Below the pieces are notes generated by a model. It was not told the DNA's origin, did not search any database, and saw nothing but the letters and a program-made list of their open reading frames with translations. A stretch of 64,000 bases of DNA from Acinetobacter gerneri DSM 14967 = CIP 107464 = MTCC 9824 (GTDB lineage: Bacteria; Pseudomonadota; Gammaproteobacteria; Pseudomonadales; Moraxellaceae), in the NCBI RefSeq assembly GCF_000368565.1, contig NZ_KB849549.1, forward strand, positions 1 through 64,000, read 5' to 3'. Within the stretch, counting starts at the first letter, position 1; the number at the start of each line of letters is the position of its first letter. The position numbers and the translations under genes were made by a program. Below, piece by piece: positions 7,689-16,903 of this stretch.

Positions 7689-9668
7689 TTATTGACTCAA
7701 TCGCATTGGAATAACAGGCATTCGACTTTCGATTTGTTGTGGTCCTTGACCCAATAAAAGCCCATAATGCACTGCATTCGTCATCACATTTTTGACATAA
7801 TCCCGCGTTTCATTTAACGGAATAGACTCTGTATATTGATCGGCTGCCATAGACTGACTGTCTGGTTGCCAACGTTTTGCTCGATTCGGACCAGCATTAT
7901 AGCCCGCTGTTGCCAGCACTGGGTTATTGCTCAGTTGCCCCTGAATCATCGATAAATAATAAGTACCATAACGGATATTGGTATTTGGATCACTAAGCGC
8001 TGCTGGATTGTAGGTTTCCCCCATCTGTCTTGCAACATGTTTTGCTGTGTCAGGCATAATTTGCATCAAACCACCTGCTCCAACATGAGAACGTGCGGCT
8101 GTTACAAATCGACTTTCCTGACGCATCAAACCATAAGCCCAAGCAGGATCAACACCTGCATTTCGACTATGATTCACCACCATCGCCTGATGTGGAGTAG
8201 CATAGCGATAAGCATAATTGTGCTTTTTCTCAGTACGATCTGCTGCATAAATGGCACGATCATACCAACCCATATCCGTTGCACGTTTCGCTGCTGCCAA
8301 TAACAAGCCATCATCATGTTTTAAGTATGCTTGACGTACCGCCCAATTCCATTCTCGATTTGTATAATTTGCTGGTGCATTGATATTACGTAATGTAAAT
8401 GCACGGCGGAAATGGATATCTTGATCGAGTCTTTGTAGATCGCTTGATGAGGGTTGTTCATTATTTGGTAAATTGTTGAGACGCTGTCCCAAATGATCAC
8501 GTGCCAACAAGTTATGGTAATCATTGCCTGACATGGCTAACTTCTTATAAATCTCTTGTGCTGTTTTTTTCGAGCTATTATCGCCACGTTTTTCACTGGC
8601 ACGAGCTAACCAATATTGCCAGCGGTCTTCATTTTGTTGCGTTACGCTCATGCTATTGATGGCACGAATTAAACTTTCCCAAGCTCCAAAACGTACGGCT
8701 TGACGAGCATAGACCTCTGTTTCTTCTGAACTAAATGGAACACCATAACTCGCATCAAAATACTGGAGGACTTGGCGATTGAAATTATTTTTCATCACCG
8801 TTGTACCACCGATATAACCGACAGTACGGTATAAATATTTTTGTACATTTTCAGGGGTGCCTTGAGCTGCATTAGCCACAGACTGCATCGCAGTATTTAA
8901 ATCTGAATCTGCCAAGCGTCCCATGGCATATACCAGATAAGCATAATCTGAAACATTATTTTTTGGCGCAGACCAGATATAACTCACTGGATTGGCTTGA
9001 ATTTGGTTGAGCTGTGACAGTGCCAAATTGACACCCATGGTTTGCGCAGTCGCAATCGCCTGCCCTGATTGTCCTGCTCGTAATTGTGAATACAATCGTT
9101 GCTCGCGATCTTGTGACGTCATCAACGGACTCGACAACATCAAACGCCCCAAGCCATTACATGATTCAGGCTGAGCATTCGTGGTGAGCCAAACATCTTT
9201 GTACTCGGCATAAACTAAAGGGTCGCCCGTTTTGGCGCGCACTTGAGCGACCGCACAACTTTCAGCTTTATCTGGGTTAGTCACATAAGGAAGTACAGGT
9301 TGAGCATTGCTAAAATCTGCTTGCTTTACTTTTTCTTCCACAAAATCTGCAGCAAGTTTTTCCGCCATCGCTGATGAAGGATAACGCTGCGCAAAACTCG
9401 TAATAGCTGTTGGCGATTGGAATGCAAGTCTGCTGTTGAGTTTCCAGTATTCTGGATAATATCCTAGTGCATCATTTTGCATTGAGGCTTGATACTGGTC
9501 GAGCATAGCGCTATTTCCAGAGTTGGCTGCACGAAGCGCATCATTAAATTGTTCTTCTTGCGCATAGCACGCCTGCACGCTGGCTAAAAGGGCAATACTC
9601 CCCAAAATTCGTACCGTTTTATTATTTGAAATTGTATATTTTAACACTTGATGTCTTCCAACCCACAT
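7689..9668 (-). CDS. slt: Soluble lytic murein transglycosylase
   Basis: It is a periplasmic enzyme that cleaves peptidoglycan to 1,6-anhydro-muropeptides. After a signal peptide (hydrophobic RILGSIALLASV, cleavage near CYAQ) comes a long helical superhelix domain and, at about residues 505-640, the SLT domain. That domain holds the catalytic Glu in GLMRQESRF, then GAGGLMQIMP and AGYNAGPNRAKRW. About 659 residues is close to Slt70. I chose the ATG at 9668; a TTG at 9698 is also in frame but has no ribosome-binding site and would lengthen the signal region. Confidence 0.92.
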   Translation of the reverse strand: MWVGRHQVLKYTISNNKTVRILGSIALLASVQACYAQEEQFNDALRAANSGNSAMLDQYQASMQNDALGYYPEYWKLNSRLAFQSPTAITSFAQRYPSSAMAEKLAADFVEEKVKQADFSNAQPVLPYVTNPDKAESCAVAQVRAKTGDPLVYAEYKDVWLTTNAQPESCNGLGRLMLSSPLMTSQDREQRLYSQLRAGQSGQAIATAQTMGVNLALSQLNQIQANPVSYIWSAPKNNVSDYAYLVYAMGRLADSDLNTAMQSVANAAQGTPENVQKYLYRTVGYIGGTTVMKNNFNRQVLQYFDASYGVPFSSEETEVYARQAVRFGAWESLIRAINSMSVTQQNEDRWQYWLARASEKRGDNSSKKTAQEIYKKLAMSGNDYHNLLARDHLGQRLNNLPNNEQPSSSDLQRLDQDIHFRRAFTLRNINAPANYTNREWNWAVRQAYLKHDDGLLLAAAKRATDMGWYDRAIYAADRTEKKHNYAYRYATPHQAMVVNHSRNAGVDPAWAYGLMRQESRFVTAARSHVGAGGLMQIMPDTAKHVARQMGETYNPAALSDPNTNIRYGTYYLSMIQGQLSNNPVLATAGYNAGPNRAKRWQPDSQSMAADQYTESIPLNETRDYVKNVMTNAVHYGLLLGQGPQQIESRMPVIPMRLSQ

Positions 9669-9922
9669 GACTCGCCTATGATTTGCTTCAGCACTCAATG
9701 CTGCACAGTTTAGTTATTCTAACGCATTTCTACTGTTCTGTTATGTAACCTCATGATTCATCAAAATTAATTAATGTCTTATTTTTTATTTAAAATCAAT
9801 ATCACCAAGTTGATAATTTTTTATAAATTTAACTTCATTTTAAGTTAAAATAGCGGGCTTTTATTGAACACGGCATAAATTTGCCGATTCATTTATTTTG
9901 ATACTACCTCCTAGGAGCCTAC

Positions 9923-11377
9923 ATGACGGTTCAAACCTTCATTCCAAATAGTGCCCAAGCTGCCTCAGAAAACACTGTACACCAGCCACAGCACACCCCA
10001 GCAGAAGGTACAGTTAAAAAACTGTACATCGAAACGCAAGGGTGTCAGATGAATGAGTATGACAGTCACCGTATGGCAGACCTTTTGGGTGATTCGCACG
10101 GTTATGTCTTGACGACTGATCCTAGCGATGCAGATATTTTATTGATGAATACTTGCTCAATTCGTGAAAAAGCACAAGAAAAAGTGTTTTCTGAATTGGG
10201 TCGCTGGCGCAAACTCAAAGAAAAAAATCCTGAGCTTGTGATTGGTGTAGGTGGTTGTGTTGCCTCTCAAGAGGGTGACAATATCCAAAAACGTGCGCCT
10301 TATGTTGATATGGTGTTCGGTCCGCAAACGTTACACCGTCTGCCACAAATGCTTGATCAACATAATGATCAAGTTGAAAAACCGAAAAAAGAAAAAATCA
10401 AACTGGTTGATATTTCATTTCCAGATATTGAAAAATTTGACTTTTTACCTGAGCCACGTGTTGAGGGTTATAAAGCGTTTGTTTCAATCATGGAAGGTTG
10501 TTCAAAATACTGTTCTTTCTGCGTAGTGCCTTATACACGCGGTGAAGAAGTGTCTCGTCCACTTGATGATGTATTGGCTGAAATCGCTGGTTTAGCTGAG
10601 AAAGGTGTTCGTGAAATTTCTTTGCTTGGTCAAAACGTCAATGGTTATCGTGGTGAAACTTTTGAAGGTGGGATCTGCACATTTGCTGAACTTTTGCGTT
10701 TAGTTGCAGAAATTCCGGGGATTGGTCGTTTACGTTATACCACTTCACATCCACTAGAATTTTCTGACGAGTTGATTCAGTGCTACCGTGATTTACCACA
10801 AATGGTTTCGCATTTACATTTACCTGTTCAAAGCGGTTCAAATGATGTGTTACAAGCCATGAAACGTAATCACACCATTGATGTATATATCGAAAAAATT
10901 GAAAAACTTCGTAAAGTTCGTCCTGATATGCATTTATCGAGCGATTTCATCATCGGTTTCCCAGGTGAAACAGATGCTCATTTCGAAGAAACTTACCAAT
11001 TTATCCAAGATTTGGACTTTGACCATTCTTATAGTTTTGTTTATTCAAAACGTCCCGGCACTCCTGCTTCGGAACTTCCAGATGACACTCCTGAAAGTGT
11101 CAAAAAAGAACGTTTAGCCAAAGTTCAACAGTGGATCAAACAATCAAGTATTCGTAAAACTGATGCAATGCTCGGTACGATTCAACGTGTACTTGTAGAA
11201 AGTGTTTCTAAGCATGATCCAAATGTTTTGGTTGGAACTGCCGACAATACACGTTTAGTAACATTTATTGGTGATGCGAATTGGGTCGGACGCTTTGCAG
11301 AGATTGAGATTACAGAGATTAAGACATTAAATTTAGTTTACGGTGAACTCTTGAATCTTGAGCCTGACGTGGCGTAA
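9923..11377 (+). CDS. miaB: tRNA-2-methylthio-N6-dimethylallyladenosine synthase
   Basis: It is a radical-SAM methylthiotransferase that adds the 2-methylthio group to i6A37 of tRNAs. The N-terminal UPF0004 domain contributes three cysteines, beginning with TQGCQMNEYDS (about residues 38-48) and MNTCSIREKA. The radical-SAM cluster motif CxxxCxxC is in MEGCSKYCSFCVVPYTRGE (about 191-209). A TRAM domain ends the protein. The first 30 residues are a low-complexity extension. AGGAG lies ahead of the ATG. phoH and ybeY follow, the usual gene order. Confidence 0.97.
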   Translation: MTVQTFIPNSAQAASENTVHQPQHTPAEGTVKKLYIETQGCQMNEYDSHRMADLLGDSHGYVLTTDPSDADILLMNTCSIREKAQEKVFSELGRWRKLKEKNPELVIGVGGCVASQEGDNIQKRAPYVDMVFGPQTLHRLPQMLDQHNDQVEKPKKEKIKLVDISFPDIEKFDFLPEPRVEGYKAFVSIMEGCSKYCSFCVVPYTRGEEVSRPLDDVLAEIAGLAEKGVREISLLGQNVNGYRGETFEGGICTFAELLRLVAEIPGIGRLRYTTSHPLEFSDELIQCYRDLPQMVSHLHLPVQSGSNDVLQAMKRNHTIDVYIEKIEKLRKVRPDMHLSSDFIIGFPGETDAHFEETYQFIQDLDFDHSYSFVYSKRPGTPASELPDDTPESVKKERLAKVQQWIKQSSIRKTDAMLGTIQRVLVESVSKHDPNVLVGTADNTRLVTFIGDANWVGRFAEIEITEIKTLNLVYGELLNLEPDVA

Positions 11378-11382
11378 TCTAA

Positions 11383-11420
11383 GGGTAGAAGATCGTCGTT
11401 TTTAAAGCGCTCTTCTACCC
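11383..11420 (+). promoter_or_regulatory. Intercistronic hairpin, miaB-phoH
   Basis: There is a perfect 10-bp inverted repeat GGGTAGAAGA / TCTTCTACCC with an 18-base loop, in the 73-bp gap. No T-run follows, so it may be an RNA-processing or stability element rather than a terminator. Confidence 0.45.
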
Positions 11421-11450
11421 CATAACAAAACGACTCAAAAGGATAATTCT

Positions 11451-12548
11451 TTGACAGCAGCGATTCGACGTACAGTAGCATTCCCTGGTATTTCAATGGA
11501 ACGTTTAAAAAGTATGCTCGGTGCATATAACGGTCACTTGAAACAAATCGAACAACGTTTAGATGTCAACATTTCCCATCGTGGAGATTCATTTTTTATA
11601 GATGGCGACATTGATGCGGTTGAAAGAGCCGAAAGCTTATTACAACGATTATTTGATGAAGCTGAAACATCAAGTCAAATTAGTGCAGATACCTTGCATC
11701 TCATGATTCAAGGTAGTCAAACTGATCGAGAACTGCAAATCGATCCTGACCAAGAACATACGGGGCTAGATGATGTTTATCTACAAACCCGAAAAGGTCG
11801 TATCAATCCTCGCGGTGCAAATCAAAAACGTTATGTACAACGTATTCTACAAAGTGATATTTCATTTGGTATCGGTCCTGCGGGTACAGGTAAAACCTAC
11901 CTTGCTGTTGCTGCCGCTGTAGATATGCTTGAGCGTAATGAAATCCAACGTATTTTACTGGTTCGTCCAGCAGTTGAAGCAGGTGAAAAACTTGGCTTCT
12001 TGCCGGGCGACTTGAGTCAAAAAATCGATCCATATTTACGCCCACTTTATGATGCCTTGTATGAAATGCTTGGTTTTGAAAAAGTAGCAAAATTGATCGA
12101 AAGACAAGTGATTGAAGTGGCTCCCCTCGCTTATATGCGTGGTCGTACCCTCAACCATTCCTTTGTTATTTTAGATGAAGCACAAAATACCACACCTGAA
12201 CAAATGAAAATGTTCTTAACTCGTTTAGGTTTTGGTTCTCGTGCAGTGATCACAGGTGACATCACGCAAGTCGATTTACCACGTGGTCAGCAATCGGGGC
12301 TTGCGCATTCTCTACGTGTTTTAGAACATGTAAAAGAAATTCACATCACACGATTCCATTCTCGTGATGTTGTTCGTCACCAACTTGTTCAAAAAATTGT
12401 TGAAGCTTATGAAGGCTGGGACAGTGAACAAAATCGTTTAAGTGCGGAAGCGCGTGCTGAACGTAAAGCTCGTCAAGAAGCGCTGATTGCTGAAAATGAC
12501 AGTGCTGCAGATGAGCAACATCAACCTCAATCTCAAGAAAATGTTTAA
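11451..12548 (+). CDS. ybeZ: PhoH family ATPase (PhoL/YbeZ type)
   Basis: It is a cytoplasmic P-loop ATPase that works with YbeY in rRNA and ribosome quality control. An N-terminal KH-like RNA-binding region precedes the ATPase domain. Walker A is GPAGTGKTYLA (about residues 142-152) and Walker B is VILDEAQNT (about 236-244). The C-terminus is an Ala/Gln/Glu-rich tail. The start codon is TTG at 11451, supported by AAAAGGAT eight bases upstream. It lies nine bases ahead of ybeY, so the two are probably cotranscribed and functionally linked. Confidence 0.94.
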   Translation: MTAAIRRTVAFPGISMERLKSMLGAYNGHLKQIEQRLDVNISHRGDSFFIDGDIDAVERAESLLQRLFDEAETSSQISADTLHLMIQGSQTDRELQIDPDQEHTGLDDVYLQTRKGRINPRGANQKRYVQRILQSDISFGIGPAGTGKTYLAVAAAVDMLERNEIQRILLVRPAVEAGEKLGFLPGDLSQKIDPYLRPLYDALYEMLGFEKVAKLIERQVIEVAPLAYMRGRTLNHSFVILDEAQNTTPEQMKMFLTRLGFGSRAVITGDITQVDLPRGQQSGLAHSLRVLEHVKEIHITRFHSRDVVRHQLVQKIVEAYEGWDSEQNRLSAEARAERKARQEALIAENDSAADEQHQPQSQENV

Positions 12549-12557
12549 GGACAAGTT

Positions 12558-13043
12558 TTGAAACTTAGCCTATCTTTACAGCAATCGTTTGAAGCACCTG
12601 AATTGGTGCTCAAACGTAGCTATATTAAAAAAGTTGTTGAAAGTACTTTACGCCATATTGATGTCGATCAAGACTGTGAAATCGGGATTGCTTGTGTCGA
12701 TTTGGATGAAAGCCACAAACTCAATTTGGAATATCGCCAAAAAGACAAACCGACCAATGTATTGTCATTTCCAAGTGATATTCCCGAAGAAGTTTTGCCC
12801 ATGCTTGATGCATTGCCTATCGGTGATTTGGTGATTTGTATCCCCGTGGTTTTGCAAGAAGCGATTGAACAGCAAAAAACACCGATTGAACATTTCACAC
12901 ATATGTTGGTGCATGGCACATTACATTTGATGGGCTATGACCATGAAACTTCAGATGAAGATGCTGAAGAAATGGAAGCACTCGAAATCGAAATTTTAAA
13001 AAAATTAGGTTTTGATAATCCTTATACTGTTAAAGAAGATTAA
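12558..13043 (+). CDS. ybeY: Endoribonuclease YbeY
   Basis: It is a zinc-dependent single-strand endoribonuclease needed for 16S rRNA 3'-end maturation and late 70S quality control. The metal-binding signature HGTLHLMGYDHE (about residues 118-129) gives the three histidines. NVLSFP at about 68-73 is also family-conserved. At 161 residues it is of normal length. The start is TTG at 12558, which leaves nine bases after the phoH stop; there is AAGGAC just ahead. The usual corC (Mg/Co efflux) neighbour is absent; an ABM-domain gene follows instead. Confidence 0.95.
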   Translation: MKLSLSLQQSFEAPELVLKRSYIKKVVESTLRHIDVDQDCEIGIACVDLDESHKLNLEYRQKDKPTNVLSFPSDIPEEVLPMLDALPIGDLVICIPVVLQEAIEQQKTPIEHFTHMLVHGTLHLMGYDHETSDEDAEEMEALEIEILKKLGFDNPYTVKED

Positions 13044-13070
13044 ATTTACCCAACTTTTATCATGAAAGTC

Positions 13071-13104
13071 CCCTCACCTTTTTAAGGCGAGGGTTTGGGT
13101 GAGG
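13071..13104 (+). repeat. Solitary CCCTC/GAGGG palindromic repeat
   Basis: CCTCACC (13072-13078) pairs with GGTGAGG (13098-13104), and an inner CCCTC can pair with GAGGG. This is the pattern of short dispersed CCCTC-type repeats, and it recalls the array at 21075-21575. It lies between ybeY and the next gene. Confidence 0.55.
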
Positions 13105-13123
13105 ATAATAAAAAGAGAAAAAA

Positions 13124-13423
13124 ATGAAATACGTTGTAATTTTTAAAGCACATATCAACATTTTAGATGATGAATATTTTCAAACAGCCAAAATTTTACG
13201 TGAAAAAGCACTTAATCATTTTAATTGCCAAAAATTTGAAGCGATCTCTGAACAAGCATTTGAAATCGCCCTTTCCTATTGGAATTCTCTAGACGATATT
13301 CAAGCATGGAAAAAAGATGCTGAGCATATCGTCGCTCAGCAGCAAGGAAATACCCGTTGGTATGAGGGTTATAGTGTTGAGATCTGTGAAATACACCATC
13401 AATACAGTAAAAATCTTCTATAA
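13124..13423 (+). CDS. Antibiotic biosynthesis monooxygenase (ABM) domain protein
   Basis: It is a 99-residue protein of the dimeric alpha-beta ABM fold. The typical pattern is visible: an N-terminal strand YVVIFKAHIN, a middle helix, then the block ALSYWNSLDDIQAWKKDAEH, and a short Trp-Tyr strand TRWYEGYSVEIC. Such proteins range from haem-degrading enzymes to quinone monooxygenases; nothing here fixes the substrate. There is no signal peptide. It is probably expressed on its own, because a palindromic repeat separates it from ybeY. Confidence 0.8.
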   Translation: MKYVVIFKAHINILDDEYFQTAKILREKALNHFNCQKFEAISEQAFEIALSYWNSLDDIQAWKKDAEHIVAQQQGNTRWYEGYSVEICEIHHQYSKNLL

Positions 13424-13449
13424 GCTTTCAAGACTCTGATCTCTTCAGG

Positions 13450-14331
13450 CTAGCGCACTTCAAACTCAGCCTCAGCAGGATCAAAACGCCAAGTACGAAT
13501 AATGCGTAACTCGGAAATTTCTTTCATTTTTTCATCAAAATGTCCGAAAGGTGCGCCTTTACGTACCGACGCTTTTGCCGCCTCATCCAAAATAGCGTGC
13601 CCAGAGCTATCCAATAAACGGATCGCTCTGATGCCACCTTCACGATTTAAAATCACCATCAAACGAACTTCACCATTTAAACGCTGTTGTTTGGCAAGTT
13701 CTGGATAATCTCGATTACCATAAAGCTCGACTTTTTCACGAAATTTATCCAGATATGCCGCTGAAGCATCCTGTTTGGCTTGGATCCCATCCACGGTTTT
13801 GATTTGTTGTTGACGACTAAAATTTTGCTGGCGACTGAGAAATTGTGCCTCAAGACTTGCCACCATAGCCGCTTTGGCTTGGAACTGACTTTTTAACTCA
13901 TCCATCGCTTTTTTTCTTTGATTTTGTTCAGCTTGTTTTTGCCAACTCAATACTGTCATCAAAAATTTTTCTTGGAAATACAATTCACGTTGTTGTTGGA
14001 TTTTCTCAAGGCTTTCGAGTTGCTGATCACCTGCACTAAGATCTTCTTCTTGTGCAGGCATTTCACTGCTCATACGATGCTTTTCACGGAATTTCCCAGA
14101 ACCCAACTGATTGTCTTGTGCTAAAAAATCAGCATCTTTTACCTCTTCTAAATGAGCTCTTTGCACCAAAGCAATCTCACGACTATTGATTACAGGCTCA
14201 TCTGGCAGAGTAAATTGGACCAATAAAAATAGAAAATGTAGACTCAGTGCAAAAAATACAGCCCCTAAAAAAATATGATCATTCCACCAATGTTGAGTGA
14301 GTTTAGCACTCAATAACTTCTGACTCATCAT
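13450..14331 (-). CDS. TonB-like energy transducer with a coiled-coil linker
   Basis: A single N-terminal membrane anchor (about residues 20-42) is followed by a long Gln/Glu/Lys-rich helical stretch (about 95-190) and a C-terminal TonB domain (about 205-293). The TonB domain shows YPELAKQQRLNGEVRLMVIL, the Ser/Gly turn LLDSSGHAILDEAA and the final RTWRFDP. The Pro-rich spacer usual in TonB is missing; the helical stretch takes its place. No exbB/exbD genes are adjacent, so it is an orphan. It would couple inner-membrane energy to outer-membrane receptors. Confidence 0.8.
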   Translation of the reverse strand: MMSQKLLSAKLTQHWWNDHIFLGAVFFALSLHFLFLLVQFTLPDEPVINSREIALVQRAHLEEVKDADFLAQDNQLGSGKFREKHRMSSEMPAQEEDLSAGDQQLESLEKIQQQRELYFQEKFLMTVLSWQKQAEQNQRKKAMDELKSQFQAKAAMVASLEAQFLSRQQNFSRQQQIKTVDGIQAKQDASAAYLDKFREKVELYGNRDYPELAKQQRLNGEVRLMVILNREGGIRAIRLLDSSGHAILDEAAKASVRKGAPFGHFDEKMKEISELRIIRTWRFDPAEAEFEVR

Positions 14332-14558
14332 GACATTAAACCGACAAAGTATTTATCCAAAGATTTTTATTTCAATTAAAATGTTCTATAGCACAACAAT
14401 TTTTATATAAGCATGATGCATATCAAACATTCCCCAAAGCATCATGAGAAATACAAAAATGGTGCATTGAAATTTGCTAAACTGCAATCACTTTACTAAA
14501 AAATTTATTTTTGACCACGATTGATCTCCCAGTTTTGGGACATGTTTGAGATAAACTT

Positions 14559-15233
14559 ATGCCATCGCTTATTTCTAAAATTGCCAATAAAATCAGCCGA
14601 CTGTATCAGCGGGCTGAGGATTTTATCGAGGAAGAGCGCGATTTTTCGGTTTCTCAGATTTTTTTGAATGCGACTTTTAAACGCTATGTCACTGATAATG
14701 TAGGTTTGCTTGAAGATCTACATGCAGATTTGCATGATGACTGGTTGCGCCTGTATGCCACGATCAATGTCAAAGGTCTACATGCGACTTTATCTGTTGA
14801 CCTCAAACTCATCCAAATGGAAATGAATAAAGACATGCAACTCATTGTCTTTGAACAAATTAGTGACACCCAAGTCGTAGAAGCGACATTTAAAAATATA
14901 TGGCAGAAAATGGCAGCCAAAGGCTTTTTATTTTTCTATCAAAAAATCTTGCGTCGTGATCCGCTCGGTATGATTTTAGAAAAATTTGAGGTTATCACGG
15001 TCAAAGATGAATTACTCTATCTTGATCTCAATCGCTGGTTAGGCAAATTAAAATCAGTGATGGATACTTTAACCAAAGTCCATGTAAATCATGCTGTTTT
15101 ACGCGAAGCTGAACTCATCGTTTCTGGTAATGTCAATCTCATGGCTTTATTTAATAAAGTCGATGAAGAAGACTTTGACGATGATCTCGAAGATGATGTA
15201 GTTACACCGATTGAACAAAAGAATGAAAAATAA
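14559..15233 (+). CDS. Uncharacterised 224-residue protein
   Basis: The cytoplasmic protein has no signal peptide. The N-terminal 30 residues are basic and helical, the middle is a mixed alpha-beta region, and the C-terminus is a very acidic tail (DEEDFDDDLEDDVV). Its promoter region is shared with the divergent TonB-like gene, 227 bp away. I do not recognise the family beyond its look of an Acinetobacter-wide conserved hypothetical. The hydrophobic pattern around residues 55-80 could be a lipid- or membrane-surface-binding sheet, but this is a guess. Confidence 0.7.
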   Translation: MPSLISKIANKISRLYQRAEDFIEEERDFSVSQIFLNATFKRYVTDNVGLLEDLHADLHDDWLRLYATINVKGLHATLSVDLKLIQMEMNKDMQLIVFEQISDTQVVEATFKNIWQKMAAKGFLFFYQKILRRDPLGMILEKFEVITVKDELLYLDLNRWLGKLKSVMDTLTKVHVNHAVLREAELIVSGNVNLMALFNKVDEEDFDDDLEDDVVTPIEQKNEK

Positions 15234-15374
15234 GATTATTTTTCAAGGGCTGTTAAAATAAAGGCTACATTTGGATTACAGATTTAGAAAAGATTACAAT
15301 TTTTTCTACACGATTCAAGTGCATAATATCTTTATCGTTTCATTACATATCACATGTATATAGGACACAAATCA

Positions 15375-16082
15375 ATGGCAATGCAACTTTTTAAAAATAT
15401 AAGTATCGTAGCTGGAGCAGCAGGTGCACTTTTGCTCACTGGTATCTCGAGCAATGCACTTGCCATGAGTCCATTCCAAGCCAATTATCAATTTGCCTAT
15501 AATGGTAAAAACTTGGGTACAGCAACTCGTACTCTCAGTAAAAATGGTAATAATTGGAGCTATGTTTTTTCAGCAAAAGCTGGCGTGATGGCATCTGCAA
15601 GTGAAACTAGCCGTTTTACTTTAAATGGCAATACTATCAACTCAAATAGTTTTAGCCGTACCAGTAAGATCTTGGTCCATAGCAATACTTTAAATATTAA
15701 CTTCAATCCTAGCAGCAAAGTGATTAACACCAAGAAAGATGATAAAGCACGTTCATTTGCTTGGAAAGCGGGCGCTTTAGATGAGTTAAATGCTGAATTG
15801 CAAGTTCGTGAAGATTTAAAAAATGGTGGTCTAAAATCGAGTTATTTGATTGCTGATGCTAAGTCATTGGATACACGTCATTTTGTAAAACAAGGTACTG
15901 AACGTGTCACTACCCCTTATGGTACATTTGATACCGTAAAAGTGGTTTTAAAACATGACAAAGCGGATAAAAACTCTGTATTTTGGTTAGCACCAAAATT
16001 GGACTATGCACCAATCAAAATGACTCATCAAGATGGTAAAACTTCTTATAGCTTAATGATGACTGGTTATAAAGCTGGTTAA
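15375..16082 (+). CDS. DUF3108 family secreted protein
   Basis: It is a periplasmic protein of the DUF3108 family. The signal peptide covers about the first 30 residues and ends at SNALA. The mature part starts FQANYQFAYNGKNLGTATRT, the characteristic opening strand pair, and is strand-rich throughout. Late motifs are VTTPYGTFDTVKV and FWLAPKLDYAPIKM, which match the family's ending pattern. I set the start at 15375 because AGGA lies ten bases ahead; an ATG at 15354 would add seven residues. The family has no settled biochemical role; envelope or LPS-related functions are proposed for relatives. Confidence 0.82.
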   Translation: MAMQLFKNISIVAGAAGALLLTGISSNALAMSPFQANYQFAYNGKNLGTATRTLSKNGNNWSYVFSAKAGVMASASETSRFTLNGNTINSNSFSRTSKILVHSNTLNINFNPSSKVINTKKDDKARSFAWKAGALDELNAELQVREDLKNGGLKSSYLIADAKSLDTRHFVKQGTERVTTPYGTFDTVKVVLKHDKADKNSVFWLAPKLDYAPIKMTHQDGKTSYSLMMTGYKAG

Positions 16083-16142
16083 AATTAATACAAATTGAGC
16101 AGAAAAAGTAGGATTTGGTCAATTTAGACTTGCATTTTTTTG

Positions 16143-16180
16143 GGTGCTTTTTAAAATACGCTTTTGCTTTAAAAAGCACC
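16143..16180 (+). promoter_or_regulatory. Long hairpin in the xpt leader
   Basis: It is a perfect 13-bp stem (16143-16155 with 16168-16180) around a 12-base loop. It ends nine bases before the AGAGGA ribosome-binding site of xpt. No T-run follows. It could be a translational control element or an atypical terminator of the DUF3108 gene. Confidence 0.55.
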
Positions 16181-16202
16181 TGCCCCCCAGAGGATTCTCC
16201 CC

Positions 16203-16778
16203 GTGCACGCTCTAGAACAGAAAATCTTGGCTGAAGGCATCGTTCTATCTGATCAAGTTCTCAAAGTCGATTCTTTCTTAAACCACCAAATTGATCCTGT
16301 AATGATGCAGCAAATTGGTCAAGAATTTGCTCGTCTATTCAAAGATGCAGGGATCACAAAAATCATCACGATTGAAGCTTCAGGCATTGCACCTGCTGTT
16401 ATGGCTGGTTTAGAGCTTGGAGTACCCGTTATTTTTGCACGTAAATATCAATCTTTAACTTTAAAAGATGATTTATATCGTTCAAAAGTATTTTCATTTA
16501 CCAAACAAGTTGAAAGCACAATCGCGATCTCTAGAAAGCACATCAGTGAAGGTGATAAAGCGCTTGTGATCGATGATTTCTTGGCAAATGGTCAAGCGGC
16601 TCTTGGTCTTGCTGATTTGATTCACCAAGCCAATGCAGAAGTTGTTGGTATCGGGATTGTGATTGAAAAATCATTCCAACCTGGTCGTCAGTTATTACTC
16701 GATAAAGGCTACCGTGTAGAATCTTTGGCACGTGTAGAATCTTTGGCAAATGGCACAGTGACCTTTGTTCAAGAGTAA
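16203..16778 (+). CDS. xpt: Xanthine phosphoribosyltransferase
   Basis: It salvages xanthine with PRPP to XMP. The PRPP-binding loop is ALVIDDFLANGQA (about residues 120-132). The N-terminus HALEQKILAEGIVL and the closing ESLARVESLANG are typical of the Gram-positive-type Xpt family. Its 191 residues match that family. The start is GTG at 16203 with AGAGGA upstream. A perfect 18-bp direct repeat at 16713-16748 encodes RVESLA twice, but both copies fit family-conserved positions. No purine riboswitch was recognised in the leader, only the hairpin annotated separately. Confidence 0.93.
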   Translation: MHALEQKILAEGIVLSDQVLKVDSFLNHQIDPVMMQQIGQEFARLFKDAGITKIITIEASGIAPAVMAGLELGVPVIFARKYQSLTLKDDLYRSKVFSFTKQVESTIAISRKHISEGDKALVIDDFLANGQAALGLADLIHQANAEVVGIGIVIEKSFQPGRQLLLDKGYRVESLARVESLANGTVTFVQE

Positions 16779-16792
16779 AACCTAAGATATTA

Positions 16793-16818
16793 AAAAAAGC
16801 GCCATTGGGCGCTTTTTT
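16793..16818 (+). terminator. xpt terminator
   Basis: The stem AAAAAAGCGCC / GGCGCTTTTTT with a short loop is followed by ATTTT. It closes the xpt transcript. Confidence 0.9.
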
Positions 16819-16903
16819 ATTTTGTAAATCAATGTTATTTATTCATCGAATTTCTATAAAACTTTCATCAACAACTCATTTTCACAGATTAAAATCAAAT
16901 CAA

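Noticed and set aside
16713..16748. Perfect 18-bp direct repeat inside xpt encoding RVESLA twice
   Set aside because: Both copies match positions conserved in the Xpt family and the protein has its normal length, so it is not a slippage insertion.
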